From Brachybacterium kimchii (GTDB lineage Bacteria > Actinomycetota > Actinomycetes > Actinomycetales > Dermabacteraceae): a stretch of 64,000 nucleotides of DNA. The translations under genes and the position numbers were made by a program. This document shows, piece after piece, positions 8,441 through 15,678 of the stretch. The stretch lies in contig NZ_CP097218.1 in assembly GCF_023373525.1 (NCBI RefSeq), positions 4,092,001 to 4,156,000 of the forward strand. Direction: 5' to 3'. Below the pieces are notes generated by a model. That model did no database searches. It was not told the DNA's origin and saw only the letters and a program-made list of their open reading frames with translations. The stretch's first letter is position 1, and each line of letters opens with the position of its first letter.

Positions 8441-8801
8441 GGATTTCCGTTCTAGAGGACGCGGTCCCGCCCTGCGCGCTGCGGTCCGCTGGTCCGACGG
8501 GGGAGACCCGTTCGGCGTCCGACCGGGAGGACCCGGGGACGTGCCCGACGGGGAGTCTCCCCGGGGCTGCGCGCGGACGGCGCGCCGCCGTCGTCGCGCA
8601 GTGCGCGGCGAGGCGCGGTGCCATGGCAGGTGGGACGGCACACGAAGTCATCAGCCTACGTCGGGCCCCGCCGTCCGTCCCGATCTGCGGGTCCCGATGT
8701 GAGCAACGCACCTGGAGGGCGCGCCCGGCCGGTATCCTCGGCGGATCACCGGGGCGGGGCCGGGGTGGACGGTCTCCGGAACAGCAGGAAGGCGGTGCGC
8801 G
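8441..8801. promoter_or_regulatory. Divergent region: helicase leader and LacI-gene promoter
   Basis: 361 bp between the helicase gene (minus) and the LacI gene (plus). On the LacI side TATCCT at 8733-8738 is a plausible -10, giving a leader of about 57 nt. The 8490-8580 part is very GC-rich with local dyads (for example GGGGAGTCTCCCC), so the helicase mRNA could have a structured 5' leader, a known feature of some cold-induced helicases; here this is inference only. No further gene was recognised. Confidence 0.35.
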
Positions 8802-9902
8802 ATGGCCAGGCGCGTGAGCATCAAGGACGTGGCGAAGGCCGCCGGGGTCTCGTGGAAGACGGTCTCCAACGTCGTCAACGACCGGCCCGTCGTCCGGCCC
8901 GAGACCCGGGAGCGGGTCGAGCGGGCCATCAGCGAGCTCGGCTACGTGCCGAACACGATCGGCAGGGAGCTGCGCGGCGGTCCGACGCACACCATCGCCC
9001 TCGTGCTGCCCGAGCTCTCCAACCCCTACTTCGCCCAGCTCGCGCAGATGCTGCACGTCGCGGCCAAGGAGCGCGGGTACACCGTGAGCGTCGAGCTGTC
9101 GCTGGGCCGGGGCGAGGTCGAGCGCGCCCACGTGCGCGGGCGCATCAGCCGCCCGGTCGACGCCGTCGTGATCTCCCCGGAGGCCCTGGACCCCGTCGAG
9201 ATCCGGGACCGCGGGGACGGGCCGCCGCTCGTGCTGCTCGGCGAGCACCTGCTGAGCGCCGAGGGCGTCACCCATGTCGCCGTCGACAACGTCGAGGCCT
9301 CGGCCGATGTGGTCCGCCACCTGGTCGAGCGCGGTTACCGCCGCCCCGTCTTCCTGGGCGGGGAGGCCGAGCAGCGCTCGGCGGGCACCGACCGCCTCGC
9401 GGGATTCCGCGCCGCCTGCCGGGCGAGCGGCATCGCGAGCGACCCGGAGCGGATCGCCCACGTGGGCGCGTGGGACATGGCCGAGGGGCGCCGCGCGGTG
9501 CTGGACCTCGTGGAGCGCGGTGTCGCGTTCGACGCGATCTCCGCGGCCAACGACCAGCTCGCGATCGGCGCCCTCGCGGGCCTGCGCGAGGTCGGGCTCG
9601 ACGTCCCCGCGGACGTGGGGGTGGTGGGCTGGGACGACACCCCCGGTGCGCGGCACGCCCACCCCGCGCTGAGCTCGATCGGCCCGGACCTCGACGACCT
9701 CATCGCCGCGACCCTCGACGCGGCGATCGGCCCGGGGACGGGCGCGGAGGACGTCACGGGGGGCGGCGCGGGGGTCGGAACGGAGCCGGGCGCGGAGCCG
9801 GCCACGGAGCCGGGCACGGGAGCGGGAGAGTCCGACGGGCGGGAGCACGTCGTCCCCTATCGCCTGGTGGCGCGCGAGAGCTCTGCGGGGCCGCGCCGCT
9901 GA
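8802..9902 (+). CDS. LacI-family sugar-responsive repressor
   Basis: 366 aa. The N-terminal LacI HTH is complete (SIKDVAKAAGVSWKTVSNVVN, residues 4-24, then the hinge helix region around residues 45-60), followed by a periplasmic-binding-like domain with IALVLPELSNPYFAQL and the closing DVGVVGWDDTPGARHAHPALSSI segment. After residue 310 a Gly/Glu/Thr-rich insert precedes the last 20 residues, longer than in most LacI proteins. AGGAAGG provides the ribosome site. It is followed after 99 bp by a GH2 glycosidase gene, so it most likely represses that gene in response to a sugar or glycoside. The inducer cannot be named. Confidence 0.9.
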   Translation: MARRVSIKDVAKAAGVSWKTVSNVVNDRPVVRPETRERVERAISELGYVPNTIGRELRGGPTHTIALVLPELSNPYFAQLAQMLHVAAKERGYTVSVELSLGRGEVERAHVRGRISRPVDAVVISPEALDPVEIRDRGDGPPLVLLGEHLLSAEGVTHVAVDNVEASADVVRHLVERGYRRPVFLGGEAEQRSAGTDRLAGFRAACRASGIASDPERIAHVGAWDMAEGRRAVLDLVERGVAFDAISAANDQLAIGALAGLREVGLDVPADVGVVGWDDTPGARHAHPALSSIGPDLDDLIAATLDAAIGPGTGAEDVTGGGAGVGTEPGAEPATEPGTGAGESDGREHVVPYRLVARESSAGPRR

Positions 9903-10001
9903 CCATCAGCGTTTCCCACGTTGCAATCCGCGGCGCAGCGGTGTTGACTTGGAGTGCCGGCGCCGTCCGGCCCGCCGATCAGTGCCGATGGAAGGACCAC
10001 C
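9903..10001 (+). promoter_or_regulatory. Possible operator/promoter of the GH2 gene
   Basis: Spacer of 99 bp. GTTTCCCACGTTGCAAT at 9911-9927 is an imperfect dyad around a central CG, the style of LacI-family operators. TTGACT at 9944-9949 could be a -35, but no convincing -10 follows. Weak evidence. Confidence 0.25.
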
Positions 10002-11975
10002 GTGACCGCACCCGAGCAGAGCCCCGCGAGCGGCCAGCACGCCGAGCCCGAGCTGCCCTCGCACCTGACCGACCTCTTCGCCCGCGCCGACGACCTCGCC
10101 GCCGCGCTGGACACCCCGCCGTCGGACGGATCCGCCGACGTCCCGCGCCCCGAGCACCCGCGCCCGCAGCTGCAGCGCGAGGCCTGGATGAACCTCAACG
10201 GCACCTGGCAGTTCGAGATCGACCGCGGTGACACCGGGCGCGAGCGCGGACTGCTCGAGCGCGAGCTCGCCACCGAGATCCTCGTGCCCTTCCCTCCGGA
10301 GTCGCCGGCCTCCGGCATCGGCGACCGCGACTTCATGGAGGCCGTCTGGTACCGCCGCACGATCGAGGTCCCCGCGAGCTGGGAGGGGCTGCGGCCGGTG
10401 CTGCACTTCGGCGCCGTCGACCACGATGCGACCGTCTGGGCCGACGGGGTCGAGGTCGCCCGCCACCGCGGCGGTTTCACGCCCTTCGACGCGGACCTCT
10501 CCGGCGCCGTGTCCGCCGGGGGCAGCGTCGAGATCGTCGTGCGCGCCCGCGATTCCCGCCACGACCTGCAGGCGCGCGGCAAGCAGTCGGTGTTCTACGA
10601 GGCGAGCCACGCGACCTACCACCGGGTCACCGGCATCTGGCAGACGGTCTGGCTCGAGGGCGTCCCCGAGGACGCGATCCGCTCGCTGCGCGTGGTGCCC
10701 TCGCTCGCCTCCCACTCCTTCGCGATCGACGTCCCGCTCTCGCGCAGCACCCCCGGCACCCGCCTGGAGGCCGTGCTCGGCGAGGTCGGCGGCGGCACCG
10801 TCGCGAGCGCCGAGGTCCGCGCGGACCTCGACCTCGCCCCGCACCTCGAGATCACGGTCCCCGAGGACCAGGTGCGCGTCTGGGGCCCGGGCGACCCGCA
10901 GCTCTACTCCCTCGAGCTGCGCCTCGTGGCCGACGGCGGCGCGGTCCTGGACACGGTCCGCTCGTACACCGGCCTGCGCTCCACCTCGCTGCGCGACCAC
11001 GAGTTCCGCATCAACGGCCAGAAGGTCTTCCAGCGCCTGGTCCTGGACCAGGGCTGGTGGGAGGACACCTTCATGACCGCCCCGTCGGACGAGGCGATCG
11101 TGGCCGACGTCCGTCTCTCCCTCGAGGCCGGCTTCAACGGCGCGCGCCTGCACCAGAAGGTCTTCGAGGAGCGCATGCTCTTCTGGGCCGACGTCCACGG
11201 CTACCTGGTCTGGGGCGAGTTCGGCGACTGGGGCGTCTCCGGGCGCGGGCCGACGGGCGACAACCAGCAGCCCACCGCCGCGTTCATCGGCCAGTGGGTC
11301 GAGGCGGTGCGCCGGGACATCAACCACCCCGCGATCGTGGGCTGGTGCCCCCTGAACGAGACCCATCAGGTGCGCCACGACCGCATCACCCAGCTGGACG
11401 ACGTCACCCAGGCGATGTACGACGCGACCAAGCTGGCCGACCCCACCCGCCCGGTGCTCGACACCTCCGGCTACTCCCACCGCGTGCGCGGGGCCGACGT
11501 CTTCGACTCCCACTCCTACGAGCAGGACCCCGAGCGCTTCCGCGCGGAGCAGTCCGGTCTCGCCGAGGGGCGTCCCTTCGCCAACCGCCGCGAGCTCGGC
11601 GACGGCGAGCTGCCCTTCGCGGACGGCTCCTTCTCCCTGGACTACGAGGGGCAGCCCTACTTCGTCTCCGAGTACGGCGGCATCTGGTGGAACGCCGAGG
11701 AGGCGGCGCGCGCCGCTCGCGAGGCCGGCAACAACGCCTCCCAGTCGTGGGGCTACGGGCAGCGGATCTCGAGCGAGGAGGAGCTCTACGAGCGCTTCGA
11801 GGGCCTCACGGACGTGCTGCTGGAGGACCCGCTCATGTTCGCCTACTGCTACACGCAGCTGACCGACGTGTTCCAGGAGAAGAACGGCGTCGTGGACTTC
11901 CAGCGCGGCCGCAAGCTCGACCTCGCCCGCCTGCGCGCGGTGCAGGAGAAGAGGGCCGCGTACGAGGAGGAGTGA
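10002..11975 (+). CDS. Glycoside hydrolase family 2 enzyme (beta-galactosidase/glucuronidase type)
   Basis: 657 aa from the GTG at 10002, preceded by GAAGGA 6 nt upstream; an in-frame ATG at 9954 has poorer support. Domain order is the GH2 standard: sugar-binding jelly roll (about residues 45-215, WMNLNGTWQFEIDRG, VWYRRTIEVP), immunoglobulin-like domain, then a TIM barrel. Predicted acid/base is E453 (PLNETH) and nucleophile E557 (VSEYGG). No signal peptide, so it works on imported oligosaccharides. The length is close to beta-glucuronidase-size GH2 members and shorter than LacZ. It sits between the LacI gene and a zinc dehydrogenase, in a small carbohydrate locus. Linkage specificity unknown. 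Confidence 0.9.
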   Translation: MTAPEQSPASGQHAEPELPSHLTDLFARADDLAAALDTPPSDGSADVPRPEHPRPQLQREAWMNLNGTWQFEIDRGDTGRERGLLERELATEILVPFPPESPASGIGDRDFMEAVWYRRTIEVPASWEGLRPVLHFGAVDHDATVWADGVEVARHRGGFTPFDADLSGAVSAGGSVEIVVRARDSRHDLQARGKQSVFYEASHATYHRVTGIWQTVWLEGVPEDAIRSLRVVPSLASHSFAIDVPLSRSTPGTRLEAVLGEVGGGTVASAEVRADLDLAPHLEITVPEDQVRVWGPGDPQLYSLELRLVADGGAVLDTVRSYTGLRSTSLRDHEFRINGQKVFQRLVLDQGWWEDTFMTAPSDEAIVADVRLSLEAGFNGARLHQKVFEERMLFWADVHGYLVWGEFGDWGVSGRGPTGDNQQPTAAFIGQWVEAVRRDINHPAIVGWCPLNETHQVRHDRITQLDDVTQAMYDATKLADPTRPVLDTSGYSHRVRGADVFDSHSYEQDPERFRAEQSGLAEGRPFANRRELGDGELPFADGSFSLDYEGQPYFVSEYGGIWWNAEEAARAAREAGNNASQSWGYGQRISSEEELYERFEGLTDVLLEDPLMFAYCYTQLTDVFQEKNGVVDFQRGRKLDLARLRAVQEKRAAYEEE

Positions 11976-11999
11976 CGGGCGCCCGGGCGCGGACGATGA

Positions 12000-12053
12000 C
12001 CAGGATCTTTGACAGGAATCGGCAGAAAGCGTCATAGATCCTGGCCAGGATCC
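12000..12053 (+). promoter_or_regulatory. Promoter framed by an inverted repeat, upstream of the dehydrogenase gene
   Basis: A consensus -35 TTGACA (12009-12014) is followed 18 nt later by CATAGA (12033-12038). The box is bracketed by CCAGGATCT (12000-12008) and its exact reverse complement AGATCCTGG (12036-12044), with a third copy CCAGGATCC at 12045-12053. This looks like an operator covering the promoter. A start here would leave a leader of about 120 nt before the dehydrogenase ATG. Confidence 0.55.
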
Positions 12054-12164
12054 GCGGGGTGCCGCATCGGCCGTGTCGGCTCCTGCTCGACCGGCCTGCC
12101 CTGCGCGCCCGTTCCCGGCGAGACGGCGGGATGCGCCGCGGCCTCTGTGCGGCACGATGGGTCC

Positions 12165-13214
12165 ATGAGAGCCGTGCGCTACGACGCCTTCCGCACCCCG
12201 CCCCGCGTCGAGCAGATGGACGACCCCGCGTGCCCGCCGCGCGGGGCGGTCATCGAGGTGCGCGCGACGGGCGTGTGCCGCAGCGACTGGCACGCCTGGC
12301 AGGGGCACGACGACTCCGTCTCCCTCCCGCACACTCCCGGGCACGAGTTCGCCGGAGTGGTCCGCGAGGTCGCCCCCGAGGTCACCCGGTTCCGCGTCGG
12401 CGACCGCGTGACCGCGCCGTTCATCCTGTCCTGCGGACGCTGCGCCCAGTGCCGCGCGGGAGCCACCCAGGTGTGCCCCGACCAGCACCAGCCCGGCTTC
12501 GACCTCCCCGGCTCCTACGCCGAGCAGGTCGTCGTGATCGAGGCCGACCACAACCTCGTCGCCCTGCCCGACGGCATCGACATGCTCGCCGCCGCGGGCC
12601 TCGGCTGCCGCTTCGGCACCGCGTTCCACGCCGTGCGCACCCAGGCTCGCGTGCGCGACGGGGAGTGCGTGGTGGTGCTCGGGTGCGGCGGCGTCGGACT
12701 CTCCGTCGTCCAGATCGCGACGGCCGCCGGCGCGCGCGTGCTCGCCGTGGACGTCTCGCCCGGAGCGCTCGAGGCGGCCCGCGCGCTCGGCGCCGAGCCC
12801 GTCCCGACCACCCCCGACGAGCCGGCCGACGACCTCGTCGAGCGACTGCTCGCGGCGAGCGGCGGCGGCGCCGATGTCGCGATCGACGCCCTCGGCTCCG
12901 CGCGCACCGCGGCCGCGGGCATCCGCTCCCTGCGCCCCCGCGGACGCCACGTGCAGGTGGGACTGCTGCTCGGTGAGGACGCGGACCCCGCGCTGCCGAT
13001 GGGTCGCGTGATCGGCCTCGAGCTGCAGGTGCTGGGCAGCCATGGCCTGGCGGCGGGGGAGTACAGGGAGCTGCTCGAGGAGATCGCCGACGGGCGGCTG
13101 GATCCCGCCGCGCACCTGGGGTCGATCATCGGCCTCGAGGACCTGCCGGAGGCCCTGGTCGGGCTCGGCGGAGCGCCGACGTCGATCGGGATGACGGTCG
13201 CTCGGATCTCCTGA
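12165..13214 (+). CDS. Zinc-dependent medium-chain alcohol dehydrogenase
   Basis: 349 aa MDR-family enzyme. Catalytic zinc ligands: C38 (GVCRSDWH) and H60/E61 (PGHEFAG); structural zinc cysteines in CGRCAQCRAGATQVC, about residues 92-106; NAD(P)-binding GCGGVGLS near residue 173 with an acidic D at the end of the next strand, which favours NAD. It oxidises an alcohol or polyol; the sub-family resembles propanol-preferring or sorbitol-type dehydrogenases. The ATG at 12165 is preferred because the MDR fold begins directly there; sequence further upstream in frame has no family features. It follows the GH2 gene but has its own promoter candidate at 12000-12053. Confidence 0.88.
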   Translation: MRAVRYDAFRTPPRVEQMDDPACPPRGAVIEVRATGVCRSDWHAWQGHDDSVSLPHTPGHEFAGVVREVAPEVTRFRVGDRVTAPFILSCGRCAQCRAGATQVCPDQHQPGFDLPGSYAEQVVVIEADHNLVALPDGIDMLAAAGLGCRFGTAFHAVRTQARVRDGECVVVLGCGGVGLSVVQIATAAGARVLAVDVSPGALEAARALGAEPVPTTPDEPADDLVERLLAASGGGADVAIDALGSARTAAAGIRSLRPRGRHVQVGLLLGEDADPALPMGRVIGLELQVLGSHGLAAGEYRELLEEIADGRLDPAAHLGSIIGLEDLPEALVGLGGAPTSIGMTVARIS

Positions 13215-13218
13215 CCCC

Positions 13219-13269
13219 TTGACGGGGCCGACCGCCCTGCTTACTGTCTATAGCGCATATAGACAGTAA
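13219..13269 (+). promoter_or_regulatory. Promoter with 12-bp-arm palindromic operator for the GntR/YtrA operon
   Basis: TTGACG (-35, 13219-13224) is followed after exactly 17 nt by TACTGT (-10, 13242-13247). Overlapping the -10 is a dyad with perfect 12-nt arms, TTACTGTCTATA (13241-13252) and TATAGACAGTAA (13258-13269), around GCGCA. YtrA-type GntR proteins autoregulate through such sites at their own promoter, so this is almost surely the operator of the gene that follows. Confidence 0.85.
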
Positions 13270-13351
13270 GTACGCGCGGTGACGCGGCATCACGGCCATC
13301 ACTGCCATGGCGCGGCCGCGCACCGCAGGAGCAGGGGAGGGGGCGAGCAGG

Positions 13352-13729
13352 ATGCAGCTGCACATCGATCCGGGATCCTCCGATCCCATCTACGAGCAGA
13401 TCCGCGCCGCGCTCGCCGCCGCGATCCTGAGCGGCGAGCTCGCGAGCGGTGAGGCCCTGCCCTCGATCCGCACGCTCGCCCGCGACCTGCGCGTCAGCGT
13501 CATCACCACCACCCGCGCCTACAACGAGCTCGTGGCCGACGGTCTCGCCGACTCGGTGCGTGGCAAGGGCGTGTTCGTGCGCGCCCAGGACCCCGACGAG
13601 CTGCGCTCACGGGCGCTGGACCGCATCGAGCGATCCCTCGCCGAGGCGGTCGACGCGGCGCGCTCGGTCGGGATCGACGACGCGACGCTGCGCACGATGC
13701 TCGGCCGACGGATCGAGGAGGAGCGATGA
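13352..13729 (+). CDS. GntR-family repressor, YtrA subfamily
   Basis: 125 aa: a winged helix (PIYEQIRAALAAAILSGELASGEALPSIRTLARDL, then SVITTTRAYNELVADGLADS, about residues 11-70) with only a short helical tail (RALDRIERSLAEAVDAARS), which defines the small YtrA class. These repressors control adjacent ABC transporter genes and are released by cell-wall-active antibiotics or related stress in Bacillus and relatives. The ATG at 13352 has a strong GGGGAGGGGG region ahead; an earlier in-frame ATG at 13307 adds no conserved residues. Its stop overlaps the next start (ATGA), so the three genes 13352-15608 form one operon under the palindromic operator at 13241-13269. Confidence 0.92.
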   Translation: MQLHIDPGSSDPIYEQIRAALAAAILSGELASGEALPSIRTLARDLRVSVITTTRAYNELVADGLADSVRGKGVFVRAQDPDELRSRALDRIERSLAEAVDAARSVGIDDATLRTMLGRRIEEER

Positions 13730-14787
13730 GTCCGAGGGGCACAGGACCGAGGGGCGCAGGACCGAGGCGCCCAGAAGCGAGGGGAACGGGACCGAGCAGC
13801 ACGTCGTCCGTGCCCGCCGCGCCGGAGCGCGCGGAGGCGCACGCCGCGGGACACGACGGATCGCCGGCGCCCGCCGTCGCGGTGCACCGCCTCGGTGTGA
13901 GCATCCCGAGCCCGGAGAAGCCGTACGGCGATCCCGTCCGCGCGCTGCGCGGGCTGACGTTCACGGCTCCCGCCGGCCAGGTCACGGGCCTGGTCGGGGC
14001 GAACGGAGCGGGCAAGACCACGGCCCTTCGCGCGATCGTGGGCGCCATCCGGGCGACGTCGGGGCGGATCGAGGTGCTCGGGATCGAGCAGGGCGCGGCG
14101 CAGACTGCTCCGCCCGAGGGCCTTGCCTCGGTGCCCGATCCGCACGGCTACCCGGAGCACTGGACGGCCCACCATGTGGCGCGCCTGCGCCGGGCGGCGA
14201 TCCCCGACTTCTCGGTGCAGGACTTCGGACGTCGGCTGCGGTCCTTCGGGGTGTCGCTGGACCGCCGACTGCGGGATCTGTCCGACGGGCAGGCGGCGCT
14301 GTTCGGCGTGGCGGCGGCGCTCGCGCAGGATCCTCGGCTCCTGATCCTCGACGAGCCGCTCGCGCGCCTGGACCCCCTCGCGCGGGAGCGTCTCGTGGAC
14401 CTGCTGCGCGACCTCATGGCGCGGGAGCGGCGCTCCCTGGTGCTGAGCACCCACGACCTGGACGGCATGGACCGCTTCATCGACCACCTCGTGGTGATGG
14501 CGGACGGCGCCGCGGTGCTCGAGGGGTCCGTCGAGGATCTGAAGGAGGAGTTCCTGGTGGTGGGGGCTCCCGCGCCGACGGACCACGAGAACGGACTGCC
14601 CGGGCTCGTCGGCTCGGAGGAGATCAGCGGCACCACCTGGGCGCTGATCGCGGCCGAGGAGGCCGTCGGGCTCGACACCGAGGTGCAGCTGCATCGGCCC
14701 GAGCTGAACGATCTGGTCACGTATCCGCTGCGGGCGGCGGCCTCGAGAGGTCGCGCGCACCGCACGATCGAGGAGGGGACGGCATGA
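13726..14787 (+). CDS. ABC transporter ATP-binding protein of the YtrA-type operon
   Basis: 353 aa. Walker A GANGAGKT, signature LSDGQ, Walker B LLILDEPLARLD and H-loop STHD are present, in the order of an exporter-type (CcmA/YtrB) ATPase. The first 45 residues are a Gly/Pro/Ala-rich extension of unknown role, so translation may begin later, but the ATGA overlap with the regulator gene supports the 13726 start. It pairs with the following six-helix permease and probably exports or senses an envelope-active compound. In Bacillus the equivalent genes answer to lipid-II antibiotics; that analogy is inferred from gene order. Confidence 0.9.
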   Translation: MSPRGTGPRGAGPRRPEARGTGPSSTSSVPAAPERAEAHAAGHDGSPAPAVAVHRLGVSIPSPEKPYGDPVRALRGLTFTAPAGQVTGLVGANGAGKTTALRAIVGAIRATSGRIEVLGIEQGAAQTAPPEGLASVPDPHGYPEHWTAHHVARLRRAAIPDFSVQDFGRRLRSFGVSLDRRLRDLSDGQAALFGVAAALAQDPRLLILDEPLARLDPLARERLVDLLRDLMARERRSLVLSTHDLDGMDRFIDHLVVMADGAAVLEGSVEDLKEEFLVVGAPAPTDHENGLPGLVGSEEISGTTWALIAAEEAVGLDTEVQLHRPELNDLVTYPLRAAASRGRAHRTIEEGTA

Positions 14788-15608
14788 CCGCATACGACGC
14801 AGGATCCGCACACGCGGCGGGCGCTTCCCGATCTGCGCGGGCCGCCGGCCCCGCGCACACCTCCGCATGGCGTCGCGCCCTGGCGGCGGACCTGCGGCTG
14901 AACGCCGAGACGTTCGCCGGCACGGTGATCCTCTCCGTGCTCGCGCTCGTCCTCGCGGTGACCGTCACCGACGTGATGGCCGGCATCGCGCCCGTGTGGG
15001 GAGTGCTCGCCTGGTACCGCTACGGCCGCCAGGACACCGCCTCGCGCACCGAGCTGTGGGCGAGCCTGGGGATGTCCCGCGCCGATCGCGTCCACGGCCG
15101 CGTCGCGCTCGTCGCCCTCGAATCCGCCCTGATGGTGTTCGTCTCCGCCGCGGGCACCGCTCTCACGGTCCTGGCCGGGCACGCGCCGGCGATGGTCGAC
15201 GGCGTGACGACGGGCTGGGACCTCGCGGGCACGACGGTCTCGGGCATCGCGACGGCCTCGGCCACGATGGTGCTCGCGGCGATCGTGCTGGGACCCGAGT
15301 GCACGACCCGCAGGCCGGGCGTCTCGATGTTCATCCTCAGCATCCTCACCTACATCGGAGCGGCCATCGTCCTCTCGCTCATCGCCATGGTGATCGTGCT
15401 CCCTCTGAGCCTCGTCGTCTCCTCGGCGGCCCAGACCGCGGCGACGTGGGTCATCGCGCTCATCGCCTTCGTCATCGCGCTGATCGGGGCTCTCGTGCTC
15501 CGACGCGGAGTGCGTCGCTGGATCCGTGATCTGGATTCGCAGGACGAGGGCGCCGTGCCCGCGCACCGGCGGAAGCGCCGCGTCGACGGGGGCGGGCGCA
15601 CCGCCTGA
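14784..15608 (+). CDS. ABC transporter permease of the YtrA-type operon
   Basis: 274 aa. After a polar N-terminus there are six likely membrane segments: about 45-65 (FAGTVILSVLALVLAVTV), 70-80, 115-135, 150-170, 185-215 (a long hydrophobic pair) and 225-245. The C-terminus is Arg-rich and cytoplasmic. It has no recognised family motif beyond ABC-2-like topology, and its identity rests on the ATGA overlap with the ATPase gene and the GntR-ABC-permease order. Confidence 0.75.
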   Translation: MTAYDAGSAHAAGASRSARAAGPAHTSAWRRALAADLRLNAETFAGTVILSVLALVLAVTVTDVMAGIAPVWGVLAWYRYGRQDTASRTELWASLGMSRADRVHGRVALVALESALMVFVSAAGTALTVLAGHAPAMVDGVTTGWDLAGTTVSGIATASATMVLAAIVLGPECTTRRPGVSMFILSILTYIGAAIVLSLIAMVIVLPLSLVVSSAAQTAATWVIALIAFVIALIGALVLRRGVRRWIRDLDSQDEGAVPAHRRKRRVDGGGRTA

Positions 15609-15618
15609 TCCCGTCGGC

Positions 15619-15659
15619 CCGACCCGTCAGACCCATCTGTCAGGCCGACCCGTCAGACC
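15619..15659. repeat. Direct repeat CCGACCCGTCAGACC x2
   Basis: Two identical 15-nt copies (15619-15633, 15645-15659) fill the short gap between the convergent permease and OPT genes. Similar GTC/GAC-rich spacers occur at 34253-34287 and 43130-43250, so this may be compositional filler or part of a transcription end. Confidence 0.5.
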
Positions 15660-15678
15660 GGCCCGACAGGGTCCGCCC

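Noticed and set aside
8441-8641. 67-residue extension of the DEAD-box helicase to an ATG at 8641
   Set aside because: Low-complexity basic sequence; the helicase family begins near the GTG at 8440.
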